DNA of 64,000 bases from NCBI GenBank assembly GCA_036337015.1, contig JAYZEZ010000001.1, positions 1 through 64,000 of the forward strand, in the 5' to 3' direction. The number at the start of each line of letters is the position of its first letter. The first letter of the stretch is position 1. Position numbers and translations under genes: made by a program. The notes below the pieces were generated by a model. The model made no database searches. It was not told the DNA's origin and was given only the letters and a program-made list of their open reading frames with translations. Positions 50,652 through 60,255 of this stretch are shown here, in pieces. The DNA is from Casp-alpha2 sp036337015 (GTDB lineage Bacteria > Pseudomonadota > Alphaproteobacteria > Rhodospirillales > Casp-alpha2).

Positions 50652-53306
50652 TTACTTTACTGCAATAAGGCGTCTAAGTGCTTCATTCATTTTGTCTCGT
50701 GTTTGACAAGCATCCGCCAACCGCTGTCGCTCTTTATCAATTACTTCTTGAGGAGCATTATTAATAAAGTTTTTGTTTTCCAGCTTGTCCTTATATTTAT
50801 TCACCTCATCTTCCAATTTATTGATTTCTTTTTCTAGGCGCATTTTTTCCATCTTTAAGTCAATAACATCTGCAATAGGAATAATTATTGTAGCTTCATC
50901 TAGAACGTCCTGGATTGAACCTTTAGGTATAGCACCTTTTAAAAAGTCAAGCTCTTCAAGCCTGGCTAATAGTTTTATAAATTTTGCATGTCGTCCTATA
51001 AAAGAACGCGCATTATCACCAGCGTCTTTTATCAGTAAAGGAATTTTAGCTTTAGGTGGCACATTCATCTCTGAACGTACAGCACGAACTAGACTTATCA
51101 ATCGAACTACCCAGTCCATCTCCAAATTAATTTCGGCATTACTTAATGTTTTATCATAGGTTGGCCAAGATGATGTTATCAAAGGCCCGTCGCGCTTATC
51201 ACTCAATCTCTGCCATAGTTCTTCTGTAACGAAAGGCATTATAGGATGCAATAAATGGAGAATTTGACCTAATACCCAAGCTGCCGTTTCTCGTGTCTCC
51301 TTTTGAGAAGCTCCGTCTTCGCCTTTCAGGATAGGCTTCACCAATTCAACATACCAGTCACAAAAAGTGCCCCAAACGAAATGATAAATAGCCCCAGCCA
51401 TATCGTTAAAACGGTATGAAATTATTGCTTCAGATATAGCAACTTCTGTGTCATATAATTTACCAATGATCCAGCGATTTACAATTTCCTTAACGCTTTT
51501 TGGATCAAAATTTTCAGAAGGATGACACTCATTTAAATCACAAAAACGTGCTGCATTCCAAAGTTTAGTAGAGAAATTACGATATCCTTCCACCCTACTT
51601 TCTGACATTTTAACATCACGGCCCTGCGCAGCCATCGCTGTTAGTGTAAAACGCAATGCATCAGCTCCATATTTATCAACTAATTTCAAAGGGTCCATCA
51701 CGTTACCCTTAGATTTAGACATCTTCTGCCCCTTTTCATCACGAACTAATGCATGAATATAAACAGTATGAAAGGGAATCTCTTTTGAAAAGTGCAACCC
51801 CATCATCATCATGCGGGCAACCCAAAAAAAGATTATATCAAAACCAGTGATTAAAACATCAGTAGGATAATGCTTTTTCAATTGAGATGTCTCATCAGGC
51901 CAACCAAGAGTAGAAAATGGCCAAAGTGATGATGAGAACCAAGTGTCCAAAACATCTTCATCTTGTTTCAATTGAACTGGCTCACCATAAGATTCATTAG
52001 CCAAAGCTTGAGCTTCTTCCTCAGTTTCAGCTACAAAAATATCACTATCTGGCCCAAACCAAGCAGGGATCTGATGCCCCCACCAAATTTGTCGGGAAAT
52101 ACACCAAGGTTGTATATTACGCATCCACTCGTAATATGTGTTTTCCCAATTTTTAGGAATAAATTTTGTATGCCCCTGTTCTACAGCTGTTATTGCTGGG
52201 CCTGCAAGGCGCTTTGCATCAACAAACCACTGGTCCATTAACCAAGGTTCAACAACAACACCTGATCTATCTCCATAAGGTATTGTCATTACATTATCCT
52301 CAACCTTTTCTAGAAGACCCAACTCCTCTATCTCGATTAAAATCTTTTCGCGAGCAACAAAACGATCAAGTCCTTGGTATTTTTCTGGCACATTTTCATT
52401 CAGCTTGGCATCACTATCAAAAACATTTACCAATTTCAGATTATGACGCCTACCGACTTCAAAATCATTGAAGTCGTGTGCAGGGGTCATTTTAACGGCC
52501 CCACTACCTTTTTCTGGATCCGCATATTCGTCAGCAATTATCGGTAACTTGCGTCCAACGATTGGTAATATACAACACTGTCCGATAAGTTCCTGGTAAC
52601 GATCGTCATCTGGATGAACAGCAATAGCAACGTCACCAAGCATAGTTTCAGGTCTGGTGGTTGCAATAGTAATATATTCACTTTTACGACCCTCAATTGG
52701 ATAATTAAAATACCACATTTTTCCAATGGTTTCACGTTGCTCAACTTCCAAATCAGAAATCGCAGTGTGTAGCTTTGGATCCCAATTCACCAAACGTTTA
52801 TCACGATAAATTATCCTTTCTTTATGCAATTCAACAAATACTCTTCGAACAGCCTTAGATAGGCCTTCATCCATAGTAAATCGCTCTCGTGACCAATCAC
52901 AGGAAGCCCCTAGACGTCGGAGCTGGCGGGTTATTGTACCTCCTGATTCCTCTTTCCAACTCCAAACCCTGTCAATAAAGTTTTTACGCCCTAAATCATG
53001 GCGAGTTTTTCCTTCCTCAGCCAGCTGACGTTCCACTACCATCTGTGTTGCAATACCGGCATGATCAGTTCCCGGTTGCCAAAGTACGTCTTTACCTTTC
53101 ATCCGTTGATAGCGAATTAAAATATCTTGCAAAGTACTATTAAGGGCATGTCCCATATGTAAAGAACCAGTAACATTGGGTGGAGGTATGACTATAGTAT
53201 AAGGATTTGCGGATTTTGTTCGCCCAGCCGCAAAGAATCCTGATTTTTCCCAGAGTTCATATAGCTTCTGTTCGACCTCTTGTGGTTGGAAAGTCTTTTC
53301 CAGCAT
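50652..53306 (-). CDS. valS: Valyl-tRNA synthetase
   Basis: An 884-aa class I synthetase. HIGH-type motif PPNVTGSLHMGHAL near residues 41-54, KMSKSKGNVMDP in the second half, an editing domain between them (TTRPETMLGDVAIAVHPDD) and a C-terminal coiled coil (KLEDEVNKYKDKLENK). Length and order are normal. Confidence 0.96.
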   Translation of the reverse strand: MLEKTFQPQEVEQKLYELWEKSGFFAAGRTKSANPYTIVIPPPNVTGSLHMGHALNSTLQDILIRYQRMKGKDVLWQPGTDHAGIATQMVVERQLAEEGKTRHDLGRKNFIDRVWSWKEESGGTITRQLRRLGASCDWSRERFTMDEGLSKAVRRVFVELHKERIIYRDKRLVNWDPKLHTAISDLEVEQRETIGKMWYFNYPIEGRKSEYITIATTRPETMLGDVAIAVHPDDDRYQELIGQCCILPIVGRKLPIIADEYADPEKGSGAVKMTPAHDFNDFEVGRRHNLKLVNVFDSDAKLNENVPEKYQGLDRFVAREKILIEIEELGLLEKVEDNVMTIPYGDRSGVVVEPWLMDQWFVDAKRLAGPAITAVEQGHTKFIPKNWENTYYEWMRNIQPWCISRQIWWGHQIPAWFGPDSDIFVAETEEEAQALANESYGEPVQLKQDEDVLDTWFSSSLWPFSTLGWPDETSQLKKHYPTDVLITGFDIIFFWVARMMMMGLHFSKEIPFHTVYIHALVRDEKGQKMSKSKGNVMDPLKLVDKYGADALRFTLTAMAAQGRDVKMSESRVEGYRNFSTKLWNAARFCDLNECHPSENFDPKSVKEIVNRWIIGKLYDTEVAISEAIISYRFNDMAGAIYHFVWGTFCDWYVELVKPILKGEDGASQKETRETAAWVLGQILHLLHPIMPFVTEELWQRLSDKRDGPLITSSWPTYDKTLSNAEINLEMDWVVRLISLVRAVRSEMNVPPKAKIPLLIKDAGDNARSFIGRHAKFIKLLARLEELDFLKGAIPKGSIQDVLDEATIIIPIADVIDLKMEKMRLEKEINKLEDEVNKYKDKLENKNFINNAPQEVIDKERQRLADACQTRDKMNEALRRLIAVK

Positions 53307-53475
53307 GGCTGGTTGGCCTTTTTAATTGTTTTTGACACAAATGCGTAGCATTTAAAGATTCTATACTCGCTTTATTATCCAAGCACAATGTAACCGGAAA
53401 ATAGATACCGATTCCATGGCAAGATTACCAATTACTTGCAAAATATAGGTATGGCAAAGAAAACCTTACTTAGCC

Positions 53476-54213
<738 letters not shown>

Positions 54214-54376
54214 TAATCGTCCACCAAGCTAGATTTGGCCTCTTACCTGGGCAATTATACTACATCCACAAAGGTTAACAAAATGTAAGATACCAGAACA
54301 GGAAAGGCCAGAAGGATTCCGCAAACAAATTAAATTATTGTCTAAGCCGACTGTTACGTCTGTATTTAAATCCAAT

Positions 54377-55804
54377 TTATTGAGCCCCATCCTTGATACT
54401 AGAACCAAACCATTTACCCCTTACCTGTTGGTAGTTTCCTTCCGGAATATAAGCGTCTACTTCCAATCCTAAATCTTTAGCTGTTAACTTTCCAATAGCT
54501 ACTTTTAATTCATAAACAGCAAGTATTTCATCACGCTCTGAAGTAACGTAAGACACCCGGGAATCCAACAATTCTTGCTCTGCGTCAAGGACATCTAACA
54601 CGGTTCTAGAGCCAACTTGGGCTTCTCTTTCCACGCCTTCCAGGGCAACCTTATTTGCTTCGTTTTGGGCCTTAAAAGACTTAACGCGAGCCCTTGCTGA
54701 TAATAAAGATTCCCATGCTGTAGTAGCAGATTCAATGGCATCGCGTCGAGCCTGATCAACTGTAAAGAGTCCCTTTGCAAGGCTCTGCTTAGCTGCACGT
54801 AATTTTGAATAAACAGTGCCCTGTTGATAGAGCGGGACAGTCAAATTTAATGTCACATCAGCAGTATCGATTCGCCCTGTTTCTGAACCTGATTGGAATT
54901 TTTTAGATAGCCCTGTAGTTAAGTTAAGACTTGGCATTAACTCCCCCCTCACCTCATCGACCTTATCATTGAGCGATTTATGATCAAATTCAGCTGCAAC
55001 CACGTTCGGATTGTTTGCAAGCGCCATCTGAATTACACTTTCTAAATCTTTAGGCAAGTCAGCAGGGGCTTTGGGCAGAAGCAATTTTTTTGGTGCCGAA
55101 GTACCTATAACGTTTTTGTAATTAGCACGAGAAGATTCCAAAGTACCTATGGAAGCTGTCAAGTCTGCAGATGCTCCAGCCATTCGAGCAGAAGCCTGAT
55201 ACACATCAGTACGAGTTATTTCGCCAACTTGAAATCGATCGCGTGTAGCTTGCATTTGACGTTTCAAAACCTCTTCATTATTAGTATTTAATTTTAATAC
55301 GGCCTCATCTTTGTAAACATTGAGAAATGCCTTTGCCGCAAGTAAAAGAATATCTTGTTCCTTTTGTAAAAGCCTCGCACGTTCAGCTTTTAAAGTATTT
55401 TCAGCCGAATTAGTTGCTGCAATAGTTCTCCCCCCACGATAGAGCTGCTGGGTCATCGTAACTGAGATACTCTTTGGTTCACGATGTTGGTGCCTATCTA
55501 CGCCATCAATAGTAGATGTCATGACTGAGCTGCCACCCGCACTGCCAGAAAAGCTAACGCTGGGACGCCAATTAGCCAAAGCCTGGGGTACTTTCTCATC
55601 CGCTGCACGGACACTAGCACGTTGACCCAACAATGTCGGATTATTCATATACGCCGCAGTCAAGGCTTCTTTAAGGGTTTTCGCCTCTGATATGGAAACA
55701 GGAAAAAAGCAAACCAATCCTATGCTAACACAAAATAAAAAATAAACGGCAATTCCCGAAAGGAATACTCTGGTAGACACTTCCTTCTTTAAACGCCAAT
55801 CCAT
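54377..55804 (-). CDS. tolC: TolC-family outer-membrane efflux protein
   Basis: A 475-aa outer-membrane channel with signal peptide (hydrophobic core, SISEA end) and the two repeated coiled-coil/beta OEP halves (LLAAKAFLNVYKDEAVLKLN, later EVSAESR-like ESATTAWESLLSARARVKSF). ATG 55804 chosen: ggag lies eight bases upstream; the ATG at 55819 lacks one. Follows a PCMT-like gene, a pairing typical of alphaproteobacteria. Confidence 0.9.
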   Translation of the reverse strand: MDWRLKKEVSTRVFLSGIAVYFLFCVSIGLVCFFPVSISEAKTLKEALTAAYMNNPTLLGQRASVRAADEKVPQALANWRPSVSFSGSAGGSSVMTSTIDGVDRHQHREPKSISVTMTQQLYRGGRTIAATNSAENTLKAERARLLQKEQDILLLAAKAFLNVYKDEAVLKLNTNNEEVLKRQMQATRDRFQVGEITRTDVYQASARMAGASADLTASIGTLESSRANYKNVIGTSAPKKLLLPKAPADLPKDLESVIQMALANNPNVVAAEFDHKSLNDKVDEVRGELMPSLNLTTGLSKKFQSGSETGRIDTADVTLNLTVPLYQQGTVYSKLRAAKQSLAKGLFTVDQARRDAIESATTAWESLLSARARVKSFKAQNEANKVALEGVEREAQVGSRTVLDVLDAEQELLDSRVSYVTSERDEILAVYELKVAIGKLTAKDLGLEVDAYIPEGNYQQVRGKWFGSSIKDGAQ

Positions 55805-55846
55805 TTTGATTTTCTCCATAGTCTAGAAATCGGTATAATTAACTTT

Positions 55847-56497
55847 TCAGAAAACGAAATTAGTTTCTTTCTTGAAATCTGGCAACATTGGCAAAGTACT
55901 CTCAAAAATTATACGTGTTGATAGATTACCTGAATGCAGTGAACATAATATAGCTTTATCTATCCCCTCATCGGACAGAACGCAAACCAATCGACCTCCT
56001 TCAGCCAATTGTGATGATATCTGTTCGGGAATATTTGGTATAGCGCCTTCAAAAAAGATGATATCATATGGTGCCTGGTCTGGGTACCCCTTGCTAAGGT
56101 CACCAGCAACCACAGCCACGTTATCAATACAAAGTTCTTCAAAAATTTCAGTGGCATCTGATGCCAAAGAAGCATTACTTTCAAGTCCGACAACGGCCCC
56201 CACCATATTTGATAAAACAGCAGCACCATAACCGGTAGAACACCCAATCACTAAAGCAAGGTCGGTAACCGTAGGTTTTGCCTCTTGAATTAGTCGAGCC
56301 ATATCTAGGGGTGCCATCAAAAATCGTCCATCATCTAGGGGAACCGGATTATCCACATAGGCTACACCCTGAAATTTAGATGGTACGAAAGATTCGCGAG
56401 GAATTTTACGTAAAGCATCTAATAGCTTTTCATGAACAATACTATTTGTTTTAACCTGGCTTTCCACCATATTGTGGCGGGCAGCTGCATAGTTCAT
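55847..56497 (-). CDS. PCMT-family protein upstream of tolC, motif altered
   Basis: A 216-aa relative of protein-L-isoaspartate methyltransferase. The SAM motif reads LVIGCSTGYGAAVL instead of VLEIGTGSGY, and the substrate loop differs (ARHNMVESQVKTNSIV), so true isoaspartyl repair is uncertain. A strong ribosome site (ggaggt) precedes the ATG, and it ends 43 bp before tolC. The canonical pcm is elsewhere (35422). Confidence 0.82.
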   Translation of the reverse strand: MNYAAARHNMVESQVKTNSIVHEKLLDALRKIPRESFVPSKFQGVAYVDNPVPLDDGRFLMAPLDMARLIQEAKPTVTDLALVIGCSTGYGAAVLSNMVGAVVGLESNASLASDATEIFEELCIDNVAVVAGDLSKGYPDQAPYDIIFFEGAIPNIPEQISSQLAEGGRLVCVLSDEGIDKAILCSLHSGNLSTRIIFESTLPMLPDFKKETNFVF

Positions 56498-56699
56498 TTA
56501 TTTAACCTCCGGAATTTCTAATACTCTAGTTAACTTTATACGATGATGTGAACGAAATACCAAGGATCAACACGAATCGGTTATATATAAAATATCGATT
56601 CAACTGCTTGACCATGTTCAAACCAAAGTTTATTTTTCACTTAATTCTAAATTAGGTGCGGTGTTTTTTTGTTAACCGTGGAGGCTAAAAAATTACCTT

Positions 56700-56773
56700 G
56701 GCGCGGTGGCGGAGAGGCTACGCAGCGGCCTGCAAAGCCGTGGACACCGGTTCGAATCCGGTCCGCGCCTCCA
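56700..56773 (+). tRNA. tRNA-Cys (GCA)
   Basis: A 74-nt cloverleaf with acceptor GGCGCGG/CCGCGCC, anticodon loop CTGCAAA (GCA), T arm CCGGTTCGAATCCGG and encoded CCA. Confidence 0.97.
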
Positions 56774-56779
56774 AATTAA

Positions 56780-56855
56780 TCCGGCGTAGTTCAGTTGGTA
56801 GAACGGTGGACTGTTAATCCATATGTCGTAGGTTCGAGTCCTACCGCCGGAGCCA
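56780..56855 (+). tRNA. tRNA-Asn (GUU)
   Basis: A 76-nt cloverleaf with acceptor TCCGGCG/CGCCGGA, anticodon loop CTGTTAA (GTT), T arm TAGGTTCGAGTCCTA and encoded CCA. Six bases after tRNA-Cys, so probably one transcript. Confidence 0.97.
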
Positions 56856-56964
56856 AATTTCAAGGGAGCAAATCTAAAGGGTTGATCACTTATATATAAA
56901 ATGATTAGAAACTTGAACCAAAAAAGATTCAACTTTCAATATAAATATAAAAAAAGGAAGTACA

Positions 56965-57174
56965 TTGGAAAAAATAAATGATGTAAATATTAACGACCGG
57001 TATGTTAAAATTGGAACTCCACAAATTATTTGGGTCGTTTCACAAGTGCTTGATTTAACTGATAAAATACCTCACGTTTCCTTAGTTCAAGCCGGAAAGG
57101 TAAGCAGAAGAATTACACTATCAGTACCGGCTTTATTGGATGAGACCATATACAAAAAAGTTGATCCAAGTTAA
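56965..57174 (+). CDS. Small conserved alphaproteobacterial-type protein
   Basis: A 69-aa protein, start TTG with ggaag four bases before. The core VKIGTPQIIWVVSQVLDL and RRITLSVPALLDE recall a widespread short alphaproteobacterial protein of unknown function with a single-domain beta fold. No membrane helix. A perfect 8-bp hairpin (57177-57197) follows the stop without a T-run. Confidence 0.55.
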   Translation: MEKINDVNINDRYVKIGTPQIIWVVSQVLDLTDKIPHVSLVQAGKVSRRITLSVPALLDETIYKKVDPS

Positions 57175-57385
57175 ATCAAAGAAAGTCAATTTCTTTGCAA
57201 ACACTTGTACAGCGGGAAACCAGTGTTAAGCTATAGATAACCAAAATTTTAGTTCTATTGACGCTAACGAATCTAAGCGCAGAACTCTTTGTTATGTTAT
57301 TCGGCCGATATCATTTTAGGACTTTTTTTGGGAACATGTGCAAAAATTCATATATGTGCTTAATTTTGTAACTAGGTATAAAACG

Positions 57386-57841
57386 ATGGCGATGACAAAC
57401 CGTAGACCTGACCAAAATTTAGACAATAATAAAAATAATCAAACTGACAATGAGATTCATCATCTCAAAAATACTATTTTTGCACTTCGTAAAGAATTAG
57501 AAAACACAACATATGGGAATCAAGAAACTGTACAACAAGCCGTCCAAAGGTCTTCGGATGAGATCCAACAACTAAAATCAACGGCAACAAGCTTGCGTGA
57601 TGAATTAGAAAGCCTCCGATTCGAAAAAGATGCTGCTGTACAACAAGCCGTCCAAAGGTCTTCGGATGAGATCCAACAACTAAAATCAACGGCAACAAGC
57701 TTGCGTGATGAATTAGAAAGCCAAAAATTTAATTTTGAAAAAAGAATTCAAGAAAGAACACTCGCTAAGACTGATGAGCATAAACACCTACAAGACACAA
57801 TCTTAAAGCTTCGTACAGAATTGGAACAGATTCATGGCTAA
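57386..57841 (+). CDS. Coiled-coil protein with internal 36-residue duplication
   Basis: A 151-aa, mostly helical, Gln/Glu/Lys-rich protein with heptad-like spacing (LKSTATSLRDELES). It contains two near-identical 36-residue units encoded by an 87-bp perfect repeat. ATG 57386 has aggt eight bases before it; an in-frame GTG at 57338 gives a non-coiled, hydrophobic extension. Its last bases overlap the start of the cyclase gene (57834), so it is probably translated with it and may be its scaffold or sensor partner. Unknown family. Confidence 0.6.
   Translation: MAMTNRRPDQNLDNNKNNQTDNEIHHLKNTIFALRKELENTTYGNQETVQQAVQRSSDEIQQLKSTATSLRDELESLRFEKDAAVQQAVQRSSDEIQQLKSTATSLRDELESQKFNFEKRIQERTLAKTDEHKHLQDTILKLRTELEQIHG
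57528..57722 (+). repeat. 87-bp perfect direct repeat inside the coiled-coil gene
   Basis: 57528-57614 and 57636-57722 are identical over 87 bp at a 108-bp (36-codon) offset, including synonymous sites. This indicates a recent in-frame duplication or ongoing gene conversion. Confidence 0.93.
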
Positions 57842-60191
57842 ATCACTAAAAAAGAAATCTAAATTAAGAGGTAATACTGGCAACCAAACAGATTTAGCTT
57901 CTCTGCTTGAACGAAGTCAGTCAAAACTACAACAAACAGAAAAACTTCTTTCAGTGACCCAGAAAATTGCTGGTCTTAAAAATCTTAGTGAGATCTTGTG
58001 GACACTTATTGAAATGACAACGAATGAATTAGGAGCAGATAGAGGTAGTCTATTCCTCAATGACCCACTGACAGGTGAATTATATTCGCGTGTTGCCCAG
58101 GGCGAATTAACTCGAGAGATCAGAATTCTTAATACAACAGGTATTGCAGGAGCTGTCTTTCAAAATGGTATAGGAGAAATTATCCACGACGCCTACAAGG
58201 ATGACCGCTTTAATAAAAACATTGATGAACAAACTGGTTATGTAACCAAGAATATAGTGTGTGCCCCAGTTCGCACTGTTCGAAATGACATTATTGGCGT
58301 TATTCAAATATTAAATAAAAAGAAAGGCCGATTCACGAAAGAAGATCTTGAGGTTGTTGAAGCAATTACATCACAAGCAGCGGTCTCGCTCCAAAACGCC
58401 CAAGGCATGGAAGAAATGGTTAAAGCTCGAGAAAAAGAAATGCAGTTTCTTGATATAGTTTCTGATGTTACAGCTGAAATTGAGCTTGGGTCCTTACTGC
58501 AGCGTGTGATGGTAGAAGCAACACGAATGTTAGATGCAGATAGATCAACACTTTTTCTAAATGATGAAAAAACTGATGAGCTCTTTTCTCGTGTAGCAAT
58601 GGGTGATGGAATTGGGGAAATCAGACTGCCAAATAGCGCTGGCATTGCGGGTGCCGTGTTTACTAGCAGAGAGACTGTAAACATACCTTATGCTTATGCT
58701 GATTTGCGGTTCAATCCATCCTTTGATAAGCAAACAAGTTATTTCACTCGTTCTATTCTTTGTGTCCCAATAATCAATAAAGATGGGAAATGTATAGGTT
58801 GCACACAAGCCCTTAATAAAAAAGGCGGGGGCTTTACGGATGAAGATGAATCACGACTTAAAGCTTTTACACAGCAAGTCGCTATTGCCCTTGAAAATGC
58901 CAAGCTTTTTGAAGATGTTGCAAAAGAACGTGCGTACAACCACAGCATGTTAACAAGTATGTCCAATGCCGTCATCACGATTGATGACGAAGGAAATATA
59001 ATTACGTGTAACAAGGCAGGCTTGAAAATTCTCAAAATCCGAGCAACTGACATTCTTGGTAAAAAGGCAGAAGAATTTTTTACTAACGGCCGATCTTGGA
59101 TTTTAGAAAATATAAAAAAATGTGAAGAGACTAAAGAAAATGAAATCCTTATGGACGTTGAATTTGAAGTTGGAACTCTTGAGGATGAAAATTTAGAAAC
59201 TGTTTCTGCTAATCTTAGCTTCTTACCTCTTGAAAATCAGGATCCGGATGGTCGAATGGAAAAGGCTGACGAACATCTAGGGACCCTAATCATGATTGAA
59301 GATATATCTGATGAGAAACGGATGAAGTCTACTATGTCGCGATACATCGATCCAGGAATAGCTGAACAATTGATGAGCACTGGAACTGACATAATGGGTG
59401 GACAAGAGACAATTGCAACACTTCTATTCTCAGACGTTCGAGGTTTTACAACAATTACAGAAACCCTAGGAGCACAAGGAACTGTCAGTCTACTTAACGA
59501 ATACTTTGACATCATGGTAGATGCTATTTCTGAGCAAGGTGGTATGGTGGATAAGTTTATTGGCGATGCAATTATGGCAGGCTTTGGCATCCCAGTTTCA
59601 AATGGGGATGATGAAGATAGGGGCGTCCGTGCAGGTATTAACATGATTTCTCGATTATGGGAGTGGAATGTTCAACGAGAGAAAGAAGGTAAATTACCAG
59701 TGGATATGGGCCTTGGTCTAAATACTGATAAGGTTGTTTCTGGTAATATTGGATCTTCAAAGCGAATGGATTACACCATGATCGGAGATGGCGTTAATCT
59801 AGCAGCAAGACTTGAAAGTGCTTGCAAACAATATTCAGCCCGAATTTTAATAAGTGACTATACGTATCAAAAACTTAAAGGGACTTATCAAATTAGATAT
59901 ATTGATGATGTAGTTGTTAAAGGAAAAACAGAACCTGTTGGAGTACGTGAAGTACTTGACTATCACAATAGTTCATCATTTCCAAATTTGATGGATACGG
60001 TTAATCACTTTAATGAAGGAAGAGAATTTTATAAAAAAGGCAATTGGGATAGGGCAATAAAATCTTTCAAGGAATGCCTTAAAGCAAATTCAGAAGATAA
60101 ATTATCGGAAACTTATGTAGAAAGATGTTCGATTATGAAAAAAGAAAATCCAAAAGATTGGAATGGTGTTTGGGTTATGACCTCTAAGTAA
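57834..60191 (+). CDS. GAF-GAF-PAS class III adenylate/guanylate cyclase
   Basis: A 785-aa cytoplasmic signalling protein. Two GAF domains (about 30-190 and 210-370) share matching hearts (DRGSLFLNDPLTGELYSRVA and DRSTLFLNDEKTDELFSRVA), a PAS domain begins near VITIDDEGNIITCNKAG, then the class III catalytic domain (LFSDVRGFTTI metal site, DKFIGDAIMAGFG, YTMIGDGVNLAARLES) and a TPR-like tail ending DWNGVWVMTSK. Catalytic residues look complete. Coupled to the coiled-coil gene and convergent with another cyclase. Confidence 0.87.
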   Translation: MAKSLKKKSKLRGNTGNQTDLASLLERSQSKLQQTEKLLSVTQKIAGLKNLSEILWTLIEMTTNELGADRGSLFLNDPLTGELYSRVAQGELTREIRILNTTGIAGAVFQNGIGEIIHDAYKDDRFNKNIDEQTGYVTKNIVCAPVRTVRNDIIGVIQILNKKKGRFTKEDLEVVEAITSQAAVSLQNAQGMEEMVKAREKEMQFLDIVSDVTAEIELGSLLQRVMVEATRMLDADRSTLFLNDEKTDELFSRVAMGDGIGEIRLPNSAGIAGAVFTSRETVNIPYAYADLRFNPSFDKQTSYFTRSILCVPIINKDGKCIGCTQALNKKGGGFTDEDESRLKAFTQQVAIALENAKLFEDVAKERAYNHSMLTSMSNAVITIDDEGNIITCNKAGLKILKIRATDILGKKAEEFFTNGRSWILENIKKCEETKENEILMDVEFEVGTLEDENLETVSANLSFLPLENQDPDGRMEKADEHLGTLIMIEDISDEKRMKSTMSRYIDPGIAEQLMSTGTDIMGGQETIATLLFSDVRGFTTITETLGAQGTVSLLNEYFDIMVDAISEQGGMVDKFIGDAIMAGFGIPVSNGDDEDRGVRAGINMISRLWEWNVQREKEGKLPVDMGLGLNTDKVVSGNIGSSKRMDYTMIGDGVNLAARLESACKQYSARILISDYTYQKLKGTYQIRYIDDVVVKGKTEPVGVREVLDYHNSSSFPNLMDTVNHFNEGREFYKKGNWDRAIKSFKECLKANSEDKLSETYVERCSIMKKENPKDWNGVWVMTSK

Positions 60192-60255
60192 TAAATCTTT
60201 CAATCCAAACGCACATATAAGCTCCTACGATTAAAGAATTGTAATTATTTAATTC

